A stretch of 64,000 nt of DNA from positions 1 to 64,000 of the forward strand of contig NZ_CYSF01000012.1 of assembly GCF_001458435.1 (NCBI RefSeq), read 5' to 3'. Below the pieces are notes generated by a model. The model had not been told where the DNA came from. It worked only from the letters and a program-made list of their open reading frames with translations, and ran no database searches. This DNA is from Thalassovita mediterranea. Its GTDB lineage: Bacteria; Pseudomonadota; Alphaproteobacteria; Rhodobacterales; Rhodobacteraceae. Made by a program: the position numbers and the translations under genes. This document shows, in pieces, positions 56,720-64,000 of this stretch. The stretch's first letter is position 1, and each line of letters begins with the position of its first letter.

Positions 56720-57565
56720 CTAGCGGCAGCGATCGGGGTAGAGCGTGCAGAAATGCGGTGCGCTAGGGCCCGAGTGCAGACCAGTGATGGCATAGCCGTC
56801 CTGAAACCCAGAATGTGGGGTAAACCCGCTGCGATCAAACCGGCCATCGCCCTTTAGCGGCACATGCAGGGTAATCGCAAAGCTGTTGCTTTTGCGGCTG
56901 TCGATCTGGTGTTTGCCGATGCTAGCGCGCAGGATAACCGGCACCTGACCATTCGTGCTGACGCGCCAGCCGAGGTTCAGCCCATAGCGCTGCAATTTGG
57001 CCAGAGACAGCTTTTCATAGTCGTAGTACGCCCCAAGCATCAACCGATCAGAAACCCCATACTGCGCATCTAGGCCGAAATTATCCGCCTTATCCGCAAC
57101 ACCCAGTTCGTCATAGTCAGATTGCCCCAGATAGCCGCTGACTTGCCATGCGGCGTCACTGTAGCGCGCCTGTAGGCCATAGCTGTTGGTTTTATATCGC
57201 CCCAGCCAGTCAAATCGCGCCCAATCCCCGTAGGCGCCAATTTCGATCTTATCCGACACATCAAATGTCAGCGCCGTTGACAGGCGCCTAACATTGTTTG
57301 CGCCCCGCAGGCTATCGGATGGGTCGGCCGCACCAGCGCCGAGTTCAAAGCCAAGTCGCCCGACCAATGTGCCCGACGCATCGACGGTCACCTGTTTGTT
57401 GTCCAGATAAACGGTGCTGTCGTCCAAACTGTTGCCGTTGATCCGATTGGTGCTGAGGGTCAGGTCCAGCGTTTCCAGTTCAATGCTGTGGCCTGCTGTC
57501 GGGGCAATCATCAAACAAAGAAGCGCGGCGGTCTTAAAAAGGTGTTTCATATTGTCTTGATTCAT
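56720..57565 (-). CDS. predicted outer-membrane beta-barrel-like protein
   Basis: 281 residues; a signal peptide begins at either of two starts (57565 or ATG 57550, MKHLFKTAALL) and is cut near AGHSIE. Mature part has alternating strands with Tyr/Asn/Gly (GLQARYSDAAWQVSGYLGQS, YGLNLGWRVSTNG), as in autotransporter-like or porin-like barrels. It does not end in Phe: the C-terminal 28 residues are irregular, with Cys in HFCTLYPDRCR. No family recognised. The 260 bases upstream hold no gene. Confidence 0.6.
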   Translation of the reverse strand: MNQDNMKHLFKTAALLCLMIAPTAGHSIELETLDLTLSTNRINGNSLDDSTVYLDNKQVTVDASGTLVGRLGFELGAGAADPSDSLRGANNVRRLSTALTFDVSDKIEIGAYGDWARFDWLGRYKTNSYGLQARYSDAAWQVSGYLGQSDYDELGVADKADNFGLDAQYGVSDRLMLGAYYDYEKLSLAKLQRYGLNLGWRVSTNGQVPVILRASIGKHQIDSRKSNSFAITLHVPLKGDGRFDRSGFTPHSGFQDGYAITGLHSGPSAPHFCTLYPDRCR

Positions 57566-57825
57566 TCCTGATCGCCGCCATTGGCTGCGGTGTCTATTTC
57601 GAATGCTGGACGGAATGCTGGGGCATCCCGCAGCGGTGCATGCGGTCTAGGGTTGAATACGTCTATACGGCAAAACCTTTAGGGAAATGTTGAATTATTT
57701 TAATAGGATGGCGGTATTTTGTGGTGTTTGCCGTATTTGTCCGGTGTTTCTTGATGGGTGAATTGCATCGTTGCACGGGTCGAATGCGCATTGTCTTTGT
57801 CTGGGGTGCGCACTAGGTTTTGCCT

Positions 57826-57960
57826 ACCTCGGGGTGCCTTTGAAACAAGGCTGAGACGCACAATGCGGACCCGTAGAACCTGATCCGGTTAAGACCGGCG
57901 GAGGGAAGGTTGGGATCTGGTTTCCCCCCTCTTTGCCTGTCATCGAAATGGAGAGAAACC
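57826..57960 (+). promoter_or_regulatory. TPP riboswitch (THI element) before thiB
   Basis: 57826-57910 has the aptamer: P1 pair acct/aggt, the ctgagacg pyrimidine-sensor segment and the acccgtagaacctgatcc pyrophosphate-sensor side. After it, ggtttc (57919-57924) and gaaacc (57955-57960) pair around the ribosome site (ggagag) just before the thiB ATG, so ligand-dependent control of translation start is likely. Confidence 0.95.
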
Positions 57961-57961
57961 G

Positions 57962-58951
57962 ATGAAATCCTTCGCCGTAGTTGCTGGCCTGCTGGCAGGC
58001 ACCGCACTTAGCACAGCCGCCGTTGCCGACACACCTGTGTTGACCGTTTACACCTACGACAGCTTTGTGTCCGACTGGGGCCCCGGCCCGGCGGTAGAAA
58101 AAGCGTTCGAAGAGGTCTGCGGTTGTGACCTGCAACTTGTTGGCGCCGGTGATGGCGCGGCCCTGCTTGGTCGGATCAAGCTGGAAGGTGCGCGCACCGA
58201 GGCTGACGTTGTTCTGGGGCTGGATACCAACCTGACCGCCGCGGCCGCTGAAACCGGCCTGTTTGCGCCGCATTCGGTGACTGCAGACTACACCCTACCG
58301 ATCGAATGGAACGATGCGACCTTTGTTCCCTATGACTGGGGTTATTTCGCCTTTGTTCAAAACGCTGATCTGGAAGGGCCTGCCAACTTCAAGGCGCTGG
58401 CTGACAGCGATCTGAAAATCGTGATCCAAGATCCCCGTTCCTCGACCCCCGGTCTGGGGCTGCTGATGTGGGTCAAGGCCGCTTATGGCGATGAGGCACC
58501 GGCGATCTGGGCAGGCCTGTCCGACAACATTGTCACCGTCACCAAAGGCTGGTCCGAAGCTTACGGCCTGTTCCTGGAAGGTGAGGCAGACATGGTGCTG
58601 TCCTACACCACCTCGCCCGCCTATCACCTGATCGCCGAAGAAGACGCCAGCAAATCCGCCGCCGCCTTTGACGAAGGCCACTATATGCAGATCGAAGTGG
58701 CAGGCAAAATCGCGGGCACCGATCAGCCGGAACTGGCGGACCAGTTCCTGTCCTTCATGACCTCGGACGCGTTCCAGTCGATCATTCCGACCACCAACTG
58801 GATGTATCCCGCCGTGACCCCCGCCGCTGGCCTGCCAGAGGGGTTTGAGACCCTGATCGCGCCGGAAAAGGCACTGATTACCCCCGCCGCGGACGCGCCT
58901 GCGGTGCGGGACGCCGCCCTGGCCGAATGGCTGGACGCGTTGAGCAAATGA
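57962..58951 (+). CDS. thiB: thiamine ABC transporter, periplasmic binding protein
   Basis: 329 residues with signal peptide (cut near AAVADTP). LTVYTYDSFVSDWGPGPAVEKA at the mature start matches ThiB. Binds thiamine, thiamine phosphate or TPP. The TPP riboswitch and the coupled permease and ATPase genes confirm it. ATGA overlap with thiP. The protein contains a Cys pair in EEVCGCDLQL. Confidence 0.95.
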   Translation: MKSFAVVAGLLAGTALSTAAVADTPVLTVYTYDSFVSDWGPGPAVEKAFEEVCGCDLQLVGAGDGAALLGRIKLEGARTEADVVLGLDTNLTAAAAETGLFAPHSVTADYTLPIEWNDATFVPYDWGYFAFVQNADLEGPANFKALADSDLKIVIQDPRSSTPGLGLLMWVKAAYGDEAPAIWAGLSDNIVTVTKGWSEAYGLFLEGEADMVLSYTTSPAYHLIAEEDASKSAAAFDEGHYMQIEVAGKIAGTDQPELADQFLSFMTSDAFQSIIPTTNWMYPAVTPAAGLPEGFETLIAPEKALITPAADAPAVRDAALAEWLDALSK

Positions 58952-60492
58952 TCCGCAGCTGGCCCGTTTTTTTGGCGGCAGGTCTGGTCCTGCTGTGCCT
59001 GATCGGGCCGCTGATTGCGGTGTTTCACCGCGCGGGTGAGGCAGGGCTGACCAGCCTCACCTTCAGCGCCGCCGATGGGGCGGCGCTGCGCTTTTCCCTG
59101 CTGCAATCTGTACTGTCGGCCAGCCTGTCGGTGCTGCTGGCGATCCCTGTGTCGCGCGCCTTGGCGCGGCGGCGGTTTCGCGGGCGTGCAGCGCTGATCA
59201 CGCTGCTGGGTGCGCCGTTTATCCTGCCGGTGATTGTGGCGGTGATGGGCCTGTTGGCGGTGTTTGGCCGCAACGGGTTGATGTCGGACCTCTTGGGCCT
59301 GTTCGGCCTGCCACCGGTGCAGATCTATGGCCTGCACGGCGTGGTTCTGGCGCATGTGTTTTTTAACCTGCCCCTAGCGACGCGCATTTTGTTGCAGGCG
59401 TGGCAGGATATTCCCGCCGAACGCTTTCGTTTGGCGGCCACGCTGCGCCTACATGGCTGGCAAAGCTTTCGTGTGTTAGAGGCCCCGATGTTGATGCGGG
59501 CGCTGCCGGGGGCGTGGCTGGTGATTTTTGCGCTGTGCCTCAGCAGCTTTGCCGTGGTGCTGGTGCTGGGCGGTGGGCCGAAGGCGACGACGCTGGAATT
59601 GGCGATCTATCAGGCGTTCCGGTTTGATTTCGATCTGGCCCGCGCGGCGATGCTGGCGCTGGTGCAAACGGTGCTGGTTGGGATCGTGGCGATTGTGGCA
59701 CTGGGGCAGGACAGCGGGCAGGCGCTGGGCGCGGGGCTGGACCGTGTGGTGCAGCGCTGGGATGCGTCAGGCGTGATGGCCCGTGTGCTGGACGCGCTGG
59801 CGCTGGTGCTGGCGACGCTGTTTCTGGTGCTGCCGATTGCGATGCTGGTTTGGGATGGTCTGTGGGGGATTGCCCAACTGCCGCCGCAGGTCTGGCGCGC
59901 GCTGTGGGTGTCGTTGATCGTCGCGCTGTCCTCGACCGCGTTGTGCATGGCGCTGGCCTTGCCGATTGCGCTGGCCGCGATCCGCCATCCACGGATTGAG
60001 GGGATTGGGCTGATCGGCATCGTCAGTTCCCCCTTGGTGCTGGGCACGGGGCTGTTCCTGATCATCCATCCCTTTGCCAATCCGTTGAAACTGGCCTTTG
60101 TCGTCACCGCTTTGGTCAACGCGCTGATGGCGCTGCCCTTTGCGCTGCGCGTTCTGGTCCCCGCCCTACGGGAGGCAGAGGCGGGATATGGCCGTCTGGC
60201 CGACGCACTGGGGCTGACGGGCTATGCGCGGTTGCGGTTGTTGTTGTTGCCACGGGCGCGGCGCCCATTGGGGTTCGCTGCGGGTCTGACGGCGGCGCTG
60301 TCGATGGGCGATTTGGGGGTGATTGCGCTGTTCGCTGATCCCAACCGCGCCACACTGCCCCTGCAAATGTACCGCCTGATGAGCGCCTACCGGGTTGAGG
60401 CGGCGGCAGGGGCGGGATTGCTGTTGCTGGCCAGTTCCCTTGCCCTGTTCTGGATTTTTGACCGAGGAGGTCGCGGCCATGTTGAGGCTTGA
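58948..60492 (+). CDS. thiP: thiamine ABC transporter, permease
   Basis: 514 residues, two fused permease halves with about twelve membrane helices. EAA loops near PAERFRLAATLRLHG and GRLADALGLTGYARLRLLLLP. ATG overlaps the thiB stop. The many Trp, Arg and Leu residues and the duplicated structure are as in E. coli ThiP. Confidence 0.93.
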   Translation: MIRSWPVFLAAGLVLLCLIGPLIAVFHRAGEAGLTSLTFSAADGAALRFSLLQSVLSASLSVLLAIPVSRALARRRFRGRAALITLLGAPFILPVIVAVMGLLAVFGRNGLMSDLLGLFGLPPVQIYGLHGVVLAHVFFNLPLATRILLQAWQDIPAERFRLAATLRLHGWQSFRVLEAPMLMRALPGAWLVIFALCLSSFAVVLVLGGGPKATTLELAIYQAFRFDFDLARAAMLALVQTVLVGIVAIVALGQDSGQALGAGLDRVVQRWDASGVMARVLDALALVLATLFLVLPIAMLVWDGLWGIAQLPPQVWRALWVSLIVALSSTALCMALALPIALAAIRHPRIEGIGLIGIVSSPLVLGTGLFLIIHPFANPLKLAFVVTALVNALMALPFALRVLVPALREAEAGYGRLADALGLTGYARLRLLLLPRARRPLGFAAGLTAALSMGDLGVIALFADPNRATLPLQMYRLMSAYRVEAAAGAGLLLLASSLALFWIFDRGGRGHVEA

Positions 60493-61174
60493 GAATCTAT
60501 CCCTGACCCAAGGAGTCTTTACCATGACCGCTGACATGGCCTTGCCTGCGGGCGCACGGCTGGCACTGATTGGTCCGTCGGGGGCGGGGAAATCGACGCT
60601 ACTTAACCTGATTGCGGGGTTCACCCCGCCGGATCAGGGGCGCATCACATGGCAGGGCGATGATCTGACAGATGCCGCACCGGGCGCGCGGCCTGTGTCG
60701 ATCCTGTTTCAGGACAACAACCATTTTCCCCACCTCACCGTGGCGCAAAACGTCGGGCTGGGCCTGCGCCCTGCGTTGAAGCTGACAGCGGCAGAGGCGG
60801 CAGAGGTTGACCGCGCCCTAGATCAGGTGGGGCTGGCGGGCATGGGCACCCGCAAACCCGGCACGCTGTCTGGTGGTCAACAAAGCCGCGCCGCGCTGGC
60901 CCGTGTTCTGGTGCAAAAGAAACCAATTGTGCTGCTGGATGAACCCTTTGCCGCCCTTGGCCCCGCGCTGAAGGGCGAGATGCTGGATCTGGTTGCCGAG
61001 GTGCTGGATCAAACAGGCGCCACGCTGATCATGGTCAGCCACCAACCCGAAGATGCCCGCGCAATTGCGAGCCATGTGTCCGTGGTGGCGGATAGAACAA
61101 TAACGCCCCCGCAAGAGACGGAGGCGCTGTTTACAAACCCGCCACAGGCGTTGCGGGATTATCTGGGGGGCTAA
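60479..61174 (+). CDS. thiQ: thiamine ABC transporter, ATP-binding protein
   Basis: 231 residues from ATG 60479 (gaggaggt upstream); the frame overlaps thiP by 14 bases. Walker A GPSGAGKST, signature LSGGQQSRAALARVL, Walker B PIVLLDEPFAALGPALKG, where the D-loop Asp usual in AALDP is Gly. ATP hydrolysis may still occur, but the change is at a position that normally contacts the other monomer. Confidence 0.93.
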   Translation: MLRLENLSLTQGVFTMTADMALPAGARLALIGPSGAGKSTLLNLIAGFTPPDQGRITWQGDDLTDAAPGARPVSILFQDNNHFPHLTVAQNVGLGLRPALKLTAAEAAEVDRALDQVGLAGMGTRKPGTLSGGQQSRAALARVLVQKKPIVLLDEPFAALGPALKGEMLDLVAEVLDQTGATLIMVSHQPEDARAIASHVSVVADRTITPPQETEALFTNPPQALRDYLGG

Positions 61175-61189
61175 GGGGCCAGCCCGCGA

Positions 61190-61375
61190 TCAATCGAGCG
61201 CGCGTGCCTCATCCACCAGCATGATCGGAATGCCATTGCGGATCGGGAAGGCCAGATTGGCGGGCTTGGAGATCAGCTCTTGCGCCTCGGCGTCATAATC
61301 CAGACGGCCGTGGGTCACGGGGCAGATCAGCGCCTCTAGCATACGGCGGTCAAAGCTGTGGGTGTCGTCACTCAT
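61190..61375 (-). CDS. Trm112 family protein
   Basis: 61 residues from ATG at 61375, six bases after gagg; ATGs at 61378 and 61387 are also possible, the latter overlapping the upstream stop. [13 protein letters not shown] and [18 protein letters not shown] are the family's zinc-ribbon-like core and C-terminal block. Only the first CP is kept, so zinc binding is not assured. In bacteria the family is of unknown role, in eukaryotes it activates methyltransferases. Confidence 0.85.
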   Translation of the reverse strand: MSDDTHSFDRRMLEALICPVTHGRLDYDAEAQELISKPANLAFPIRNGIPIMLVDEARALD

Positions 61376-61383
61376 CATAGGCC

Positions 61384-62043
61384 TCATTGCAGGATTTCTT
61401 CGTCTTGGCCCCCGCGTAGCGCAAATTCGATCAGGGTGACAAGGGTTTCACGCCGTGTTGGCAGGCTGGGTGCCTCTAGCAGGGCCTGTTTATCCTCAGG
61501 GGCGAAATCCAAAATCATCGCCAGCGAGTTGATCAGCAATTCATCATCCGCCTCATCCAGACTGCCCCAATCGGTATCAAGGCCCATCTGGGTCAGGTAG
61601 CGTTCAAGTAGGGCCATGAACGATGGGCGATTGAACAGCATATCTTGTTCTTCCGGTCCTTGGTCCGCGGCGAAACTGTCCCAAGAGACCCGTGCCTGAC
61701 GATAAGGGGTGTCGCATTGGATTTCTTCGCGGATGCGGAAGCGTGACACGCCGGACAGGGTGATCATATAGCGCCCATCCTCGGTCTCTGAGAATTGGCT
61801 GATGCGTCCTGCACATCCGATTTGGTGTAGGCGTGTGGGTGTCATGCCATGGTTTTCGCCCGGCCTTTGTTGGCAGGGCTGCACCATGCCAATCAAGCGT
61901 GAAGGCGTGGCAAGGCATGCCTCCAACATCGCGATATAGCGGGGTTCAAAGATATGCAGCGGCAGCCGAGCGCGGGGCAGCAACAGAGCCCCGGGCAAGG
62001 GAAACACGGGAACCGTGTCGGGGAGAGCGACCTTAAGTTTCAT
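61384..62043 (-). CDS. LON-protease substrate-binding domain protein
   Basis: 219 residues. [20 protein letters not shown] and [13 protein letters not shown] are the N-terminal LON domain; no ATPase or protease domain follows. These stand-alone proteins are widespread in proteobacteria with no settled role. Lies between trx (upstream) and the Trm112 gene (downstream, overlapping), likely one operon. Confidence 0.87.
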   Translation of the reverse strand: MKLKVALPDTVPVFPLPGALLLPRARLPLHIFEPRYIAMLEACLATPSRLIGMVQPCQQRPGENHGMTPTRLHQIGCAGRISQFSETEDGRYMITLSGVSRFRIREEIQCDTPYRQARVSWDSFAADQGPEEQDMLFNRPSFMALLERYLTQMGLDTDWGSLDEADDELLINSLAMILDFAPEDKQALLEAPSLPTRRETLVTLIEFALRGGQDEEILQ

Positions 62044-62070
62044 GTCGGTCTAATTAGGCCGCTGAATGCC

Positions 62071-62997
62071 TTAGGCAAATATCAGCGAGCTCAACTTGCG
62101 ACGCCCGTTCAGCACAATCGGATCGTTGCCTGCCAGCGCGTCGAAAATGGTGAACAGCTGCTGTTTCGCAGCGCCGTCGTTCCATTCGCGGTCGCGTTTG
62201 AAGAGGTCGAGCAGTTGATCCACGGCCTCTTCGACCTGACCAGCGGCATGCAGCGCCTGTGCCAGATCGAAACGGGCCTGATGGTTGTTTTCATCCGCTG
62301 CCAGCGCGGCCTTCAATTCATCCAGCGGGCCGGAATTTGCGGCCTGACGGGCCAGTTCTAGCTGCGCGAATGCGGCCTCAATCGGGGCAGCGGTGGAAAC
62401 CTCGGCGGGTACACCGTTCAACACGGCTTCTGCCTGATCCAGCTCACCGGCAGCGATCTGGCAGCGTGCCATGCCTGCGTAGGCGGCGGCATTTGCGGGG
62501 TCTTCGTCAATCACAGCGGCAAAGATCTGTGCGGCATCTTCAAACGCGCCATCGGCCAGCATTTCCTCAGCCGCGGCCAGTGCATCGTCCAAACCGCCAG
62601 AGGCATCGCCGCCACCTGCCTCGATCACCTTGGTGATGAAGGCATCCAGCTGCGATTGCGGCACCGCGCCCTGGAACATGTCGATCGGGCGACCTTTGAC
62701 AAAGGCGACAACCGTGGGCACCGATTGCAGCGGCAAACCCTGCTGGGCCAGCGCGGCGGCAAGCTGTTGGTTCTGATCCACGTCGATCTTGGCCAGTTTC
62801 ACCGCGCCTTTGGCCTTGGTCACTGCCGCTTCCAGCATCGGGATCAGGGTTTTGCACGGCCCACACCATGTGGCCCAGAAATCAACGATCACCGGCACCT
62901 CGTTCGAGGCTTCGACCACATCCGCCATAAAGTTGGCTTCGGTCACGTCATAGATCAGATCGCCCGCAGGGGCCGCGTTTTGTCCAAGTTCCAGCAT
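62071..62997 (-). CDS. thioredoxin-TPR co-chaperone, CnoX/YbbN-like
   Basis: 308 residues from ATG 62997. Thioredoxin domain with VIVDFWATWCGPCKTLIPML (CxxC kept), then TPR-like helices in the C-terminal half (EEMLADGAFEDAAQIFAAVI, ARCQIAAGELDQAEAV and LFDLAQALHAAGQVEEAVDQ-type repeats). CnoX proteins hold unfolded proteins and pass them to GroEL. A longer frame from 63090 lacks a site. Confidence 0.85.
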   Translation of the reverse strand: MLELGQNAAPAGDLIYDVTEANFMADVVEASNEVPVIVDFWATWCGPCKTLIPMLEAAVTKAKGAVKLAKIDVDQNQQLAAALAQQGLPLQSVPTVVAFVKGRPIDMFQGAVPQSQLDAFITKVIEAGGGDASGGLDDALAAAEEMLADGAFEDAAQIFAAVIDEDPANAAAYAGMARCQIAAGELDQAEAVLNGVPAEVSTAAPIEAAFAQLELARQAANSGPLDELKAALAADENNHQARFDLAQALHAAGQVEEAVDQLLDLFKRDREWNDGAAKQQLFTIFDALAGNDPIVLNGRRKLSSLIFA

Positions 62998-63086
62998 GGT
63001 GCTATCCCGGCTAAATTCGTGTTGTTCCTTATATGAGGGGCGAGGGCACGAAATCAAAGGGGGAAAAGCGCCCGCGCCCCAATGGA

Positions 63087-63875
63087 TCACAGATCAAAAG
63101 TCGCAAAGACCGGTGCGTGATCGGATGGTTTTTCCCAACCCCGTGCATCACGCAACACCCGGCTACTGTGCGCGGCACCAGAAATATCAGGTGTGGCCCA
63201 GACGTGATCCAACCGGCGGCCCTTGTCAGCAGCGTCCCAATCGCGGGCGCGGTAGGACCACCAGCTGTACAGTAGACCTTCGGGAATGTCCTGACGGGTC
63301 ACGTCGACCCAATCGCCCGCCTGCATCACCTGCGTCAGGTGATCGACCTCAATCGGGGTGTGGCTGACGATTTTCAGCAGCTTTTTGTGATCCCAAACGT
63401 CATCCTCGCGCGGGGCGATGTTCAGGTCGCCGACCAGAATGGATTTTTCCGGCTTATTGGCGGCAAAGAAATCGCGCATCTCGGTCAAGTAGTCCAGTTT
63501 CTGACCGAACTTCTCATTGATTTCGCGATCGGGTTTGTCACCACCTGCGGGCACATAGAAATTATGGATCGTCACCCCGTTTTCCAACCGTCCCGCAATG
63601 TGGCGAGCATGGCCAAGGTTGGCGAAATCCTCACTCCCCGCCTCTTCAATCGGCAGTTTCGACAGGATGGCCACACCGTTGTAGCCTTTTTGTCCGCGGG
63701 CGATCATGTGGTGATACCCCAGCTCACGAAACGCTTCCATCGGGATCTTGTCCACCGGGCTTTTGCACTCTTGTAGGCACAGGACATCTGGCCCCTCTTC
63801 TGCCATCAGTTTGCAGACAATCGGTTCACGCAAACGGACCGAGTTGATGTTCCAAGTGGCAAGGGTGAAGGACAT
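63087..63875 (-). CDS. xth: exodeoxyribonuclease III
   Basis: AP endonuclease/3'-5' exonuclease of base-excision repair. 262 residues. LATWNINSVRLR, CLQECK (catalytic Glu), VGDLNIAP (Asp, Asn) and SDHAPVFATFDL (terminal catalytic His) are all in place. Divergent from nothing within the window; 125 bases remain beyond its start. Confidence 0.96.
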   Translation of the reverse strand: MSFTLATWNINSVRLREPIVCKLMAEEGPDVLCLQECKSPVDKIPMEAFRELGYHHMIARGQKGYNGVAILSKLPIEEAGSEDFANLGHARHIAGRLENGVTIHNFYVPAGGDKPDREINEKFGQKLDYLTEMRDFFAANKPEKSILVGDLNIAPREDDVWDHKKLLKIVSHTPIEVDHLTQVMQAGDWVDVTRQDIPEGLLYSWWSYRARDWDAADKGRRLDHVWATPDISGAAHSSRVLRDARGWEKPSDHAPVFATFDL

Positions 63876-64000
63876 GGGCGGCTCCGCTTTCAGGTTCGGG
63901 CTGGTGATCTGTTGGATAGGGGTAGCACCCTGAAAAGAGCGTGAACAGGGGGCGGGTGTGCAGATTTTTCTTGCCAGACGGATGCGTTTTGGATCAGCGT
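63876..64000. other. right-end non-coding sequence
   Basis: Upstream region of xth; I see no gene or clear regulatory feature. Confidence 0.5.

Noticed and set aside
55283..56857. 524-residue plus-strand frame opposite aroC
   Set aside because: Antisense of aroC and its neighbour; Arg/His/Gln-rich and no homologous blocks.

Overview
The window is a chromosomal segment of an alphaproteobacterium of the family Rhodobacteraceae, most likely a marine roseobacter. The evidence is gene content and gene order rather than a database match: an rrn operon closing with 5S rRNA and initiator tRNA, a petP-petR-like MarR/response-regulator pair beside ilvE, the xseB-ispA-dxs operon, two polyamine ABC transporters, and a trimethylaminoethylphosphonate oxidation pair. 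Almost everything is ordinary, intact core chromosome; the clear accessory part is a 4.6-kb element at 10175-14834.

Layout. 1-2332: the 3' two thirds of a 23S rRNA gene, 5S, tRNA-fMet and a terminator. 2365-5115: tmpB and tmpA (two non-haem iron oxygenases of organophosphonate breakdown) with a divergent LysR regulator. 5132-10018: a DUF3179 lipoprotein, a PfkB sugar kinase, two conserved hypothetical genes and a guanidinobutyrase-type ureohydrolase. 10175-14834: an integrated element in the 3' end of tRNA-Leu(CAG), bounded by an 18-bp direct repeat and carrying a tyrosine integrase, an AlpA-type regulator and seven small packed genes, including a membrane protein, a DUF5681 protein and a GIY-YIG nuclease. 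15056-24042: an NDUFA9-like protein, a DUF120-like protein, uppP, and gltD-gltB (glutamate synthase). 24167-31276: mtgA, a FzlA-like GST, queG, msrB-msrA, a small porin, matB and a DMT transporter.

31495-43157 is a polyamine block: potFGHI-like genes (minus strand), a divergent GntR regulator, a putrescine-type aminotransferase and a second transporter (potA-potD-potB-potC order) whose two permeases have unusual extra segments. Uptake, transamination and control thus lie together; the guanidinobutyrase near 10 kb could feed the same GABA route. 43291-48727: ilvE, petP/petR, xseB-ispA-dxs (isoprenoid precursors). 48758-57565: a YeeZ-like epimerase, DUF1810, AMP nucleosidase, HU, a VOC protein, a DMT transporter, a CcdA plus Tat-exported thioredoxin pair, an HD hydrolase with aroC, and an outer-membrane-type protein. 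57826-61174: a TPP riboswitch in front of thiBPQ. 61190-63875: Trm112-like, LON-domain protein, a CnoX-like thioredoxin, and xthA.

The parts most worth checking are the tRNA-Leu element with its tandem 12-bp units at both ends and at the integrase promoter, the separation of tRNA-Leu from its apparent terminator, the tmpAB locus (normally misannotated), and the enlarged polyamine permeases. All positions were read by eye and by translation; no similarity search was run.
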